Origin: Alphaproteobacteria bacterium UBA3760
Lineage (GTDB): Bacteria; Pseudomonadota; Alphaproteobacteria; Rs-D84
DNA length: 40,826 nt
Direction of reading: 5' to 3'
Assembly: GCA_002371155.1 (NCBI GenBank)
Contig: DFGC01000005.1
Coordinates: 138,212 to 179,037, forward strand
Part shown: one piece after another, positions 8,102 through 16,086 of the stretch
How positions within the stretch are numbered: the stretch's first letter is position 1
Layout of the letters: every line of letters begins with the position of its first letter
Program-made: the position numbers and the translations under genes
Notes under the pieces: model-generated
The model's input: only the letters and a program-made list of their open reading frames with translations
Told to the model about the DNA's origin: nothing
Databases searched by the model: none

Positions 8102-9393
8102 TCAATAATTTTTCCATGCAGGCATGATTTGTTTGCAGATGTGATTTTTATGCGTGCCATCGGTGATGCGCAATCTGTTTCCACAATGCATGGTTGCATA
8201 TATGGTGTGCGATAAATATGTCTTGTTCCGGTTTTATCGGGGCTTTCATATAAACAATCAAATGTTTTATCTATGCACGATATGTTAAATTCGCGTTGAT
8301 TTTCGTTTAATAAAGAATCCAGTTTTGCCAATCGTGCACTTTTTATATTTTCAGGAATTTGATTTTCCATCAATGCCGCCGCCGTATGGGGGCGGGGCGA
8401 ATATTTGAACGAATAAGAATTTATGTATTTAATATTTTGCGCGACACGATATGTTGCATCAAAATCAGATTCGGTTTCGCCGGGGAATCCAACAATAAAA
8501 TCAGATGATATTTGTATGTCTGGGCGAACCGTTCTGAATTTGTCGATTATTTTTGTGTACTCGTCCAAAGTGTATTGGCGATTCATTTTTTTTAATATAT
8601 TGTCCGAACCACTTTGGATTGGCATATTCAAAAATGGTAAAAGTTTTTGTTCTGTTCCAAACAGTTCGATTAAATCATCGGTCATTTCGGTTGGATAACT
8701 GGATGTGAAACGAATTCGTTTAACCGATTCGATTTTTGCAGTTTGTTTTATTATGTCGGACAAACGATATGTTTTTCCATTTTCATCGGTAAATTTATAT
8801 CCGTTTACATTTTGTCCCAGAAAACAAATTTCAATTGCGCCAACCGACGCTGCATGCATTGTTTCCGTCATTATGTCGGTAAATGGACGCGATATTTCGC
8901 GGCCGCGTGTGTATGGCACAATGCAATATGTGCAACAATGATTGCAACCCTCTTGGACGGGAATATATGCAACATGTGGCGATTTTGTAATTGGTGGTAA
9001 TTCATCAAATTTTTCCAATCCCCCAAGGTTTATGTCTAATAATTTTGTGTCGGGGTCATTTATGATTTCCGGTAATTTATGATAACTTTGTGGCCCCAAA
9101 ACAAAATTCAAATCGCGAATTTTTTTGAATGCGTCTGCACCCGATTCGCGTGCAACGCAACCAACAATTCCATATATTGCGTCGGGCTTTTTTGCGCGTC
9201 GTATGCGCCCCAGTGCAGAATAAACTTTATCGGTTGCCTTGGCACGCACCGCACATGTGTTTAACAAAATGATGTCGGCATCGGCAACATTGTCAGTTTG
9301 AACAAATCCGTGATGTTCCAACATTGCGGCGATGCGCAATCCGTCATAGACATTCATTTGACAACCAAAAGTTTTTATATAGAATTTTTTCAT
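8098..9393 (-). CDS. miaB: tRNA-2-methylthio-N6-dimethylallyladenosine synthase MiaB
   Basis: 431-aa radical-SAM methylthiotransferase that adds 2-methylthio to i6A37 of tRNAs. The N-terminal UPF0004 domain has the three Cys for the auxiliary 4Fe-4S cluster (KTFGCQMNVYDG, LLNTCAVRAKA, IVGCVARESG). The radical-SAM motif CxxxCxxC is in EGCNHCCTYCIVPYTRGRE. The C-terminal TRAM domain is present but short. The length is near the usual 440-475. It is the last gene of a minus-strand run after gatB and two small genes. It is convergent with the barrel gene, with overlapping stops and no visible terminator between them. Confidence 0.95.
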   Translation of the reverse strand: MKKFYIKTFGCQMNVYDGLRIAAMLEHHGFVQTDNVADADIILLNTCAVRAKATDKVYSALGRIRRAKKPDAIYGIVGCVARESGADAFKKIRDLNFVLGPQSYHKLPEIINDPDTKLLDINLGGLEKFDELPPITKSPHVAYIPVQEGCNHCCTYCIVPYTRGREISRPFTDIMTETMHAASVGAIEICFLGQNVNGYKFTDENGKTYRLSDIIKQTAKIESVKRIRFTSSYPTEMTDDLIELFGTEQKLLPFLNMPIQSGSDNILKKMNRQYTLDEYTKIIDKFRTVRPDIQISSDFIVGFPGETESDFDATYRVAQNIKYINSYSFKYSPRPHTAAALMENQIPENIKSARLAKLDSLLNENQREFNISCIDKTFDCLYESPDKTGTRHIYRTPYMQPCIVETDCASPMARIKITSANKSCLHGKIID

Positions 9394-9398
9394 TGTTT

Positions 9399-9569
9399 TT
9401 ATTTGCTGTGTGTTCGATGTGTTTTAATCATACGCAGATATTGTTGTTTGCGTAATCTGTTATATCTGTCGATGCGTCTTTGGGTGTTGTTGTTATATCG
9501 TGAAATTTCGACCGTGCCATAACGAACACCGGTAATAGGACTGTCTTCAACTATTGTAACTATTTTCAT
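9399..9569 (-). CDS. Small basic hypothetical protein, 56 aa
   Basis: An ATG preceded by AAAGGAAAC opens a 56-codon frame whose stop is 5 bp before miaB. It begins MKIVTIVEDSPITGVRYG. The second half is strongly basic and Arg/Asn/Tyr-rich (RRIDRYNRLRKQQYLRM), suggesting nucleic-acid or ribosome contact; that is inference from charge only. It has no signal peptide or membrane segment, and the family is not recognised. Position, ribosome binding site and tight spacing support a real gene in the gatB-miaB run. Confidence 0.6.
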   Translation of the reverse strand: MKIVTIVEDSPITGVRYGTVEISRYNNNTQRRIDRYNRLRKQQYLRMIKTHRTHSK

Positions 9570-9587
9570 ATTAGTTTCCTTTTTTTA

Positions 9588-9875
9588 CTATTTATGTGTT
9601 GTTCTATAAAAAAATTTTTGTTGTGCGTGCATCGTTTGAAATGTTTTCAATGATTTATGATGCGGAAATTTTTGTGCTTTTTTTGGTTGTTTGTATAACG
9701 GTTCATAATGTGTTTCCGGAATTACAAAGTCCATAGTTGTCGGTTGAAACGGGTCGTGTTGTTCGGGCATATCTGCAACGACCAGTTTTATGCCGACGGC
9801 GTCCGCAATTTCGCGCAGTATTGCAATTTGCGATTCTGGGGTTGTTGTTGGCACGCACAGTATTATATTTGACAT
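9588..9875 (-). CDS. Hypothetical protein, 95 aa
   Basis: 95-aa cytoplasmic protein starting MSNIILCVPTTTPESQIA, 4 bp downstream of the gatB stop, so probably translated in the same transcript. The first 45 residues alternate beta/alpha (IILCVPTTT, AILREIADAVGIKLVVADMP), like the start of a small Rossmann-like fold. The rest is Pro/His/Lys-rich and ends FFYRTTHK, probably disordered. I do not recognise it. Codon usage matches its neighbours. Confidence 0.6.
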   Translation of the reverse strand: MSNIILCVPTTTPESQIAILREIADAVGIKLVVADMPEQHDPFQPTTMDFVIPETHYEPLYKQPKKAQKFPHHKSLKTFQTMHAQQKFFYRTTHK

Positions 9876-9879
9876 GTTT

Positions 9880-11400
9880 TTATCCCAATTTCTTTTTCAG
9901 AATTTCGTTCACGACACCCGGGTTTGCCTTGCCATCGGTTGCACGCATAACATTGCCAACAAAAAATCCAAACAGACCAACCTTGCCAGATTTATATTGT
10001 TCAACCTGGGGTGTGTTTTGGGATAAAACATCGTCAATGATTTTCTCAATTGCACCAGTATCGGTCATTTGTTTCATACCAAATTTATCGGCGATTTCCT
10101 TGGGTGAACCGTTTTCGCCATCCAGCATTTTGATAAAGATTTCTTTGGCCTGTTTACCGTTGATTTCATTTGCCGATATCATATCAACCAATTCTGATAA
10201 ATCAGATGGTGTTATAATCCGCATGCCATCAACAATACCAGATTTTTGATTTTCAATGTCATAATTTTCTGGGTGTGCAAATAATTCAGATATCATCCAA
10301 TTTGCAATGGGTTTCGCACGTGTCGGTTTATCGCCAATCGCCGTATCAAACCATTTCGATATGTCGGTTGTTTCGGTAAGGCGCGCGGCATCGTATTCCG
10401 AAAGTCCATATTTTTCGATATAACGCGCGCGCGTTGCCGCCGGCAATTCCGGCATAGTGCGGCGGATGCGTTCAATTCGTTCATCGGTTATTTCCAATGG
10501 CAATAAATCGGGATCTGGGAAATAACGGTAATCCAATGCGTCTTCTTTACTGCGCAGGACAGATGTTGTTCCATCGCCTTGGTTATAACGCATGGTGTTG
10601 CGTTCGATTGTGCCACCGGATTCAAGTATTTCAATTTGACGGCGTGCCTCGTATTCAATGGCGGTTTTGATAAATTTGAAAGACACCATGTTTTTAATTT
10701 CGCAACGTTCATTAAATGTGTTGGAACCCGCGCGACGCACAGATACATTGACATCGGCACGCATAGAACCTTCCTCCATATTTGCCTTGGATACACCCAA
10801 TGCGCGTGCAATTTCACGAATTTGACGCAGGTATCTTTCGGCTTCATCGGGTGATGATATATATGAATTGTTTTCTGGATTTTTGACATCCAAGAAGGTC
10901 ACGATTTCCAGCAATGTGACGCCGGTGCGATTGTAATCGGCAAAAGATTTCGTTGGGTGCATATCATGTTTTAATTTTCCGGCATCTTGTTCCAAATGTG
11001 CGCGTTCAATTAAAATCTTTTTAGGATTGCCGTCGTCGCCAATAATTTCAACCCAACCGCGTCCAACGACCGGTGGTTGATCGGCGGGTTGCGAAATCTG
11101 ATACCCCTGGGGCAGGTCAGGGTAAAAATATTGTTTACGGGCAAAACAACTGAGGTGCGATATTTCGGCATTTATCCCCAGGCCGAATTTAATTGCCTGG
11201 TCAACACAATAATCGTTTAACACCGGCAACATGCCCGGCATTGCGGCGTCAACAAAAGATACCTGGGTATTGGGGGCGATTGTCGGATTATAGTTTGCAG
11301 ACGCACCACTGAAAATTTTACTGTTGGATAAAACCTCGATATGGGTTTCCAATCCAATAACGATTTCCCAATCACCTGATTTGCCTTTTATTGTAAACAT
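9880..11400 (-). CDS. gatB: Asp-tRNA(Asn)/Glu-tRNA(Gln) amidotransferase subunit B
   Basis: 506 aa, slightly longer than typical GatB (about 480). GatB is the kinase/transamidase subunit of GatCAB, which converts Glu-tRNA(Gln) and/or Asp-tRNA(Asn) into the cognate amide forms. Family hallmarks: EIVIGLETHIEVLSNSKIFS at the N-terminus, FYPDLPQGYQISQ, the MRADVNVSVR motif, and the tail GxVMRATDGKANPG near the C-terminus (GatB/YqeY domain). gatA and gatC lie upstream on the same strand, separated by the oppositely oriented tRNA-Phe gene, so gatB is probably transcribed from its own promoter. Confidence 0.96.
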   Translation of the reverse strand: MFTIKGKSGDWEIVIGLETHIEVLSNSKIFSGASANYNPTIAPNTQVSFVDAAMPGMLPVLNDYCVDQAIKFGLGINAEISHLSCFARKQYFYPDLPQGYQISQPADQPPVVGRGWVEIIGDDGNPKKILIERAHLEQDAGKLKHDMHPTKSFADYNRTGVTLLEIVTFLDVKNPENNSYISSPDEAERYLRQIREIARALGVSKANMEEGSMRADVNVSVRRAGSNTFNERCEIKNMVSFKFIKTAIEYEARRQIEILESGGTIERNTMRYNQGDGTTSVLRSKEDALDYRYFPDPDLLPLEITDERIERIRRTMPELPAATRARYIEKYGLSEYDAARLTETTDISKWFDTAIGDKPTRAKPIANWMISELFAHPENYDIENQKSGIVDGMRIITPSDLSELVDMISANEINGKQAKEIFIKMLDGENGSPKEIADKFGMKQMTDTGAIEKIIDDVLSQNTPQVEQYKSGKVGLFGFFVGNVMRATDGKANPGVVNEILKKKLG

Positions 11401-11454
11401 TTTTATTTTTCCTTGCTTTTTTGTTTTTTATACTTTAATATACCCCATACGGAT

Positions 11455-11530
11455 GGCCAGATAGCTCAGTTGGTAGAGCAAGGGACTGAAAATCCCTGTG
11501 TCAGTGGTTCGATTCCACTTCTGGCCACCA
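11455..11530 (+). tRNA. tRNA-Phe (GAA)
   Basis: 76-nt cloverleaf. Acceptor GGCCAGA/TCTGGCC, D arm GCTC/GAGC, anticodon stem AGGGA/TCCCT with loop CTGAAAA (anticodon GAA), T arm AGTGG/CCACT with loop TTCGATT, discriminator A and an encoded CCA. It lies between gatB and gatA on the opposite strand. Confidence 0.97.
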
Positions 11531-11571
11531 TTTTTTTATACTCAATTTTTTTCAACAATTTTTTCATTTTG

Positions 11572-13041
11572 TTATTCACCCATGATTACGGTTGGGCGAT
11601 TATTAACGCCACTGAATTGTTGAATATGTTTTGCCAGTTGCAAAACGCGCATATCATCAAAGCGACGACCGACAACCTGCATCCCCAGGGGCAGACCATT
11701 TTCCGCCATACCCGCCGGTGTTGATACCGCCGGAACGCCCGCCAAATTCATCGCGACGGTGAATAAATCCAACGCGTAGTATTCCAATGGTGATAAATCA
11801 GAATCCAATGGCATTGCCGTGCTGGCACCCGATGGACATACGATTAAATCACACATTTCAAATGCACGATTGAAACTGTCGGCAATCATACGACGAACAC
11901 GCGCAGCCTGCATAAAATAAACATCGTATGATTCAGATGATAATACGGCGGTGCCGATAATCATACGGCGTTTAACTTCGTCCCCGAAACCGGCGGCGCG
12001 TGTTTTTTTATATGTGTCGATTAAATCGGTGCCATCAACACGCAGACCATAACGCATGCCATCGTATCGCGCCAGGTTCGATGAAGCCTCGGCTGGGGCA
12101 ATTATATAATATGCCGCCAATGCGTCCAAAATATTTGGAATTGAAACATCGACAATTTCGGCACCCGCAGATTTCAAATCTGCGATTCTTGATTCGAATA
12201 TGCGTTTCATGTCGGGTGATATTTCGACGTTTTGGAATTCGCGAATTACACCGATACGCAATTTTTTACCCGTGCCCAGAATTGGTTTTAATTCGGAATC
12301 AATATCAAAGTGTGCGTCGGGTGCACTGGTTGAATCTTTGTCATCGTGTCCCGCCATAATAGACAATAATAATGCCGCGTCGTCCACCGTGCGTGCGATT
12401 GGACCAGGTGTGTCCAGGCTTGACGCAAATGCAACACAGCCCCAACGGGAACACAGACCGTATGTTGGTTTTACACCAACCAATCCCGTGATGGATGCCG
12501 GAAAACGAATTGAACCACCGGTGTCGGTACCCGTTCCACCCATGGCGAGTCCCCCCGCCACCGCGGATGTTGTTCCGCCCGATGAACCGCCGGCGGTAAG
12601 TCTGCGTTCGCGTTGCCATGGACTGACCGGGGCACCAAAATAGGAAGTTTTGGAAAATGTGCCCATCGCAAATTCGTCCAGGTTGGCCTTGCCCAACAGA
12701 ACCGTTCCGGCATCGATATATTTTTGTGAAATTGTTGATTCATATTCGGGAACAAAGTTTTCCAGCATTCGGGACGCCGCCGTTGTGCGAATACCGCGTG
12801 TGGCAAATAAATCCTTCATCGCGATTGGAATACCGTCCAAAACACGTGGAGTGCCATTGGCATATCGTTCATCGGCGGCGGATGCGTCGCGTAAGGCGCG
12901 TTCCGGCGTTGTTGTGATATAGCAATTTAATTCGGTGCCATATTTTTCAATGCGGGCAATGTGCGCGCGTGTCAATTCGGTCGCCGATATTTCGCGTGAT
13001 TTTAATTTTTTTAATGCCTCTGTAATGGTCAAGTCTATCAT
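11572..13041 (-). CDS. gatA: Asp-tRNA(Asn)/Glu-tRNA(Gln) amidotransferase subunit A
   Basis: 489-aa amidase-signature protein, the glutaminase subunit that supplies ammonia to GatB. The Ser-cisSer-Lys triad regions are visible: the Lys in IPIAMKDLFATRG (about residue 75) and the amidase signature GGSSGGTTSAVAGG with GTDTGGSIRFPASITG. The C-terminal NLAGVPAVSTPAG and LPLGMQVVG are typical of GatA. The start codon overlaps the stop of the upstream alpha-CTD-like gene (ATGA), indicating translational coupling. Confidence 0.96.
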   Translation of the reverse strand: MIDLTITEALKKLKSREISATELTRAHIARIEKYGTELNCYITTTPERALRDASAADERYANGTPRVLDGIPIAMKDLFATRGIRTTAASRMLENFVPEYESTISQKYIDAGTVLLGKANLDEFAMGTFSKTSYFGAPVSPWQRERRLTAGGSSGGTTSAVAGGLAMGGTGTDTGGSIRFPASITGLVGVKPTYGLCSRWGCVAFASSLDTPGPIARTVDDAALLLSIMAGHDDKDSTSAPDAHFDIDSELKPILGTGKKLRIGVIREFQNVEISPDMKRIFESRIADLKSAGAEIVDVSIPNILDALAAYYIIAPAEASSNLARYDGMRYGLRVDGTDLIDTYKKTRAAGFGDEVKRRMIIGTAVLSSESYDVYFMQAARVRRMIADSFNRAFEMCDLIVCPSGASTAMPLDSDLSPLEYYALDLFTVAMNLAGVPAVSTPAGMAENGLPLGMQVVGRRFDDMRVLQLAKHIQQFSGVNNRPTVIMGE

Positions 13042-13388
13042 TTGTTATTGTTCCCTTGGTCTAATAAATTTAATTGTGCTCTTAATTTCTGTAATTCTTG
13101 TTCGTGTGCGGCAATTTGTTGTTTTAATAGTTTTCTGGCCTCGTGTAATGTTTGTGTTTTGGTTGTGGTGTTTCCAGACAAGTTTAATAAAATATCAGTT
13201 ATTTCTTGTTTGGTTGCCGGACCAACATTACGATAATATTGAATTTCACCGGATTGCCATGCGTTTACCAAATCGCGAACAGTTTTGACATCATTTTGTC
13301 TTAAACAATTTCTTGTTCGTGTGGTCAGACCGATTTCACAGATGTCGGTACCCAAAATTTTTTCTGAAAAATTTTTTATATTGAACAT
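13038..13388 (-). CDS. Stand-alone RNA polymerase alpha-CTD-like protein with coiled-coil tail
   Basis: 116 aa. Residues about 14-68 read like the helix-hairpin-helix C-terminal domain of RNA polymerase alpha. IGLTTRTRNCLRQNDVKTV corresponds to the alpha motif LTVRSANCL, keeping the Arg, Asn and Cys equivalent to E. coli R265, N268 and C269. YYRNVGPATKQEI corresponds to NLGKKSLTEI, keeping the Gly equivalent to G296 but not K298. Residues about 75-112 are a heptad-rich coiled coil (ARKLLKQQIAAHEQELQKL). There is no alpha N-terminal domain, so it cannot be RpoA itself. It sits between gatC and gatA, overlapping gatA by 4 bp. A DNA-binding or regulatory role is inferred from the fold only. Confidence 0.7.
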   Translation of the reverse strand: MFNIKNFSEKILGTDICEIGLTTRTRNCLRQNDVKTVRDLVNAWQSGEIQYYRNVGPATKQEITDILLNLSGNTTTKTQTLHEARKLLKQQIAAHEQELQKLRAQLNLLDQGNNNK

Positions 13389-13416
13389 TTATATTTCCCG
13401 GTGTTATTGTTCTGTT

Positions 13417-13713
13417 TTAATCGGCGTCCATAACCTTGGGCACGGCGAAATAACCGCGCGAAACACCCGATTTGTCCGGGGCGTTTGCCAAAATTTCATT
13501 GCGAATATTTCCGTCGGTTACGACATCTGCGCGTAATGGTAATTTGTGTTCAGACGGGTTTAGCAACGGTTCAACGCCGTGGGTGTCAATTTTTTGTAAT
13601 TTATCCAACCAATCGATAACACTGTCAATATTCATTTGTTCTAATTTTTCGTCAGATATTTCAATTCTGATTAAATCTGCGAATTTGTGTAATTGTTGCT
13701 TGCTAAATGCCAT
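13417..13713 (-). CDS. gatC: Asp-tRNA(Asn)/Glu-tRNA(Gln) amidotransferase subunit C
   Basis: 98 aa, the usual length of GatC, the small subunit that stabilises the GatA-GatB complex. Visible family features: an N-terminal helical segment with KFADLIRIEISDEKLEQM, then QKIDTHGVEPLLNP, LRADVVTDGN and the C-terminal GYFAVPKV. The ATG at 13713 is chosen because AGGA lies 6 bp upstream; a TTG two codons earlier would directly abut that site. It is first in the gatC / alpha-CTD-like / gatA operon, divergent from ruvX. Confidence 0.93.
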   Translation of the reverse strand: MAFSKQQLHKFADLIRIEISDEKLEQMNIDSVIDWLDKLQKIDTHGVEPLLNPSEHKLPLRADVVTDGNIRNEILANAPDKSGVSRGYFAVPKVMDAD

Positions 13714-13750
13714 TTTCAATCCTATATTTATAAAGTAAAGGAATTATACT

Positions 13751-14197
13751 ATGATTTTGCCGAATTTCAAGGATTTTCCTAAATCTGGGCGTGTGATTGG
13801 AATCGATTGGGGCGCGCGACGTACAGGGATTGCGATAACTGACGAAAGTCGGGAATTTGTTTTTGTGCGTCCGGTTGTTGTGGCGTTAAATTCAGATGAT
13901 TTGGTTGAAAAAATTACGCAGATAATAAATTCTGAAAATGTGTCGGGTGTTGTTGTGGGGTTGCCGTTGCGTATGGACGGAACAGAATCAGACACAACAC
14001 AAAATGTGCGCGCGTTTGTGAGTGCGTTGGAAAAAAATCTTGGGGTGCCGATTTGTATGTTGGACGAAACATTGTCGTCGGCATCCGCCCAGGAAGATAT
14101 GGGGCGTGTGCGACGCGTCGATATAAAACAAAAATTGGATTCTGAATCGGCGCGTGTAATATTGGAAAATGCGTTGTCGATAATTAAACGACAATAA
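13751..14197 (+). CDS. ruvX: Putative pre-16S rRNA nuclease / Holliday junction resolvase RuvX (YqgF)
   Basis: 148 aa, typical for YqgF. The RNase H-like fold begins RVIGIDWGARRTGIAITD with the first catalytic Asp. VVGLPLRMDGTESD and MLDETLSSASAQ supply the later conserved positions, and the C-terminal D and helix are present. Family members process the 16S rRNA 5' end and may act on Holliday junctions. It starts 38 bp from divergent gatC. Confidence 0.93.
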   Translation: MILPNFKDFPKSGRVIGIDWGARRTGIAITDESREFVFVRPVVVALNSDDLVEKITQIINSENVSGVVVGLPLRMDGTESDTTQNVRAFVSALEKNLGVPICMLDETLSSASAQEDMGRVRRVDIKQKLDSESARVILENALSIIKRQ

Positions 14198-14201
14198 TAA
14201 A

Positions 14202-14224
14202 AAATCCGCCAATATGGCGGATTT
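14202..14224. terminator. Hairpin terminator between ruvX and the permease gene
   Basis: 9-bp stem AAATCCGCC/GGCGGATTT with loop AATAT. Read on minus it is followed by a T-rich tract, so it probably ends the permease transcript. On plus the downstream T-run is weaker. Confidence 0.7.
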
Positions 14225-14303
14225 AATGCATATAGCGCGTTTTTTCCACTTCGCCAAGTACACTTTGTTAAAACTTTGTGTAACAAGGGCTTCGTGGGAC
14301 AGG

Positions 14304-15350
14304 TTAATCTTCGGTTTTGTCGGGAATTTGTCCGTCGGCGGATAATATTACCGCAATCCAACGCGTTGAATCAAATTGTGCGGTGATGATAAATATTGCC
14401 GCCAGGATTGGAACACTGAAAAACATACCGGCGATTCCCCAAATCATTCCCCAAAATACCAGGTTTATCAATATTGCCAATGTGGACAGGTTTAATGTTT
14501 TTCCCATGAATTTTGGGTCCAGAATGTTTCCGAATATGATTTCCAAGGCAATTAAACCGCCTGCGGTCAATAATGGTAAATTTACAGAATCGCCCGAAAT
14601 CAATGCGTATAGAATCGGTAAAGAACACGCCACAATTGAACCGATTGTTGGTATGTAATTCATTATAAATACCAAGAACGCCCAAACACCGGCGAATTCC
14701 AGACCGATTATGCGTAACCATATATATGCACAAATTCCGGTTGCGGCGGCGATGACGGTTTTTACAAATAAATATTTTTTCATGTTTTTATCGAAACTGT
14801 CGATTATATATTTGAATTTGTTTGTTTTGGATTTTGTTTCGAACAAGTTGTTCAGTTTTTTATGAAATGTACTTTGTTCGACGAACAAGAATAAAATGTA
14901 AATCAAAATCATACCGATTGATGTTGCGATGTTTGCCGCAGATGCCCCAACGGTTTTTACGATGTCGGTTAAATTTGGGAACATATTTATGTCAAATGTC
15001 AATCCCAATTCGTGGAATAAATATGTGCTGAAACTGATAAGTTTCGTTTGGATTTCGGGTATTCGTGCAACGAATTCGGAAAACATTGGGTTTATTTGGG
15101 TCGCAAATGCATAAAACAGATAACACAAACTGGTTGCGGATAATAATATGGATAATATGTTGAAAAAACCAGGCCAAAATGTTGGACAGTTTTTTACACA
15201 ATAACTAAATGGTAAAATTTTTCTGAAATATGCCGCGATTGCGTTTATTAAATACCACAGAAAAATTGAAACCAATAATGGAATCAATATTGATCGCCCA
15301 ACCCATAATAATAATACCAATGTTAAAAATGCGAATATTCCATTTATCAT
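14304..15350 (-). CDS. AI-2E/PerM-family membrane permease
   Basis: 348 aa, near the family norm. The start at 15350 is preferred because GGAGG lies 8 bp upstream; an in-frame ATG at 15383 has no ribosome site and lies within a hairpin. There are two N-terminal helices (IFAFLTLVLLLWVGRSILI), another near 60-85, a central soluble part (FVARIPEIQTKLISFS), then a C-terminal group of helices including VWAFLVFIMNYIPTIGSIV, where the Asn-Tyr-Ile-Pro-x-Ile-Gly motif is the family hallmark. DPKFMGKTLNLS and FWGMIWGIAGMFFSVPI are also conserved features. Family members export small metabolites or signals, or act as Na+/H+ antiporters, so the substrate is not predictable. Confidence 0.85.
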   Translation of the reverse strand: MINGIFAFLTLVLLLWVGRSILIPLLVSIFLWYLINAIAAYFRKILPFSYCVKNCPTFWPGFFNILSILLSATSLCYLFYAFATQINPMFSEFVARIPEIQTKLISFSTYLFHELGLTFDINMFPNLTDIVKTVGASAANIATSIGMILIYILFLFVEQSTFHKKLNNLFETKSKTNKFKYIIDSFDKNMKKYLFVKTVIAAATGICAYIWLRIIGLEFAGVWAFLVFIMNYIPTIGSIVACSLPILYALISGDSVNLPLLTAGGLIALEIIFGNILDPKFMGKTLNLSTLAILINLVFWGMIWGIAGMFFSVPILAAIFIITAQFDSTRWIAVILSADGQIPDKTED

Positions 15351-15410
15351 TTTTTGTGCCTCCATTTTTTTATCTATACGCATGATTCTATGCGTATAGC
15401 GTGTTTTTTA

Positions 15411-16082
15411 TTATTTAATTTTGCCCCCGTTTAATGTTGTTTTTTCGGTTGGTGAAATTAAATCTGTAAAGTTTTTTTGATGACTGATAAATATAAAAGT
15501 TGTGTCATGCATTTCGTTTATTATGTGTGCGATTTGTTGTTGTGTTTCGGCATCGGCACCAGAATCAGGTTCATCCAATATTGCCAATTTTGGATTCGTC
15601 ATAACCAATCGCAACAACATCAATTTTTTTCTTTCGCCACCAGAAAATCCAACATTTATACTGCGCCCCATCCAATCGTTTGGGATATTTAATTTTGTGC
15701 GCGCAGATTCCAAAGATTCCATAAATTCCGCCATGGATAAATCACGCCCCGTGTTAAAATGTGTATGTGCAATTGCCGAATATTTCAGAAATGACATAAC
15801 CGACAGCCCCGGAATTTCGGGAACATTTTGTGCGCCCAAAAATATACCCAGTAATGCGCGACGGGTGGCGGATTCGTTTGTTATATCGGTGCCGTTAAAA
15901 ATAATTTTTCCGCCAATGATTTTGTATTCTGGATTGCCGGCGATTGTTTGCACCAATGTTGATTTGCCCGAGCCGTTGTGTCCGGCAATTAAATGGCGTG
16001 CGCCGTCATGGACCGTTAGATTGATGTCGTCCAATAATAATTTGTCGTTATATGCCACAGATAAATTTTTTATTTCCAGCAT
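15411..16082 (-). CDS. sufC: Fe-S cluster assembly ATPase SufC
   Basis: 223 aa, slightly shorter than usual (about 250). ABC ATPase with Walker A GHNGSGKST, signature SGGERKK and Walker B LAILDEPDSGAD, followed by the switch His in FIFISHQ. The Suf-type DSGAD after Walker B separates it from ordinary transporters. It energises the SufB scaffold during Fe-S cluster building. It begins 4 bp after sufB, so the two are co-transcribed. Confidence 0.95.
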   Translation of the reverse strand: MLEIKNLSVAYNDKLLLDDINLTVHDGARHLIAGHNGSGKSTLVQTIAGNPEYKIIGGKIIFNGTDITNESATRRALLGIFLGAQNVPEIPGLSVMSFLKYSAIAHTHFNTGRDLSMAEFMESLESARTKLNIPNDWMGRSINVGFSGGERKKLMLLRLVMTNPKLAILDEPDSGADAETQQQIAHIINEMHDTTFIFISHQKNFTDLISPTEKTTLNGGKIK

Positions 16083-16086
16083 TGTT

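Noticed and set aside
11413..11724. Plus-strand open frame of 103 codons
   Set aside because: It reads through tRNA-Phe (peptide GQIAQLVEQGTENP is a familiar tRNA translation artefact) and the end of gatA on the other strand.
15351..15383. Longer start for the PerM-type permease
   Set aside because: No ribosome site, and it falls in a hairpin; GGAGG precedes the ATG at 15350.
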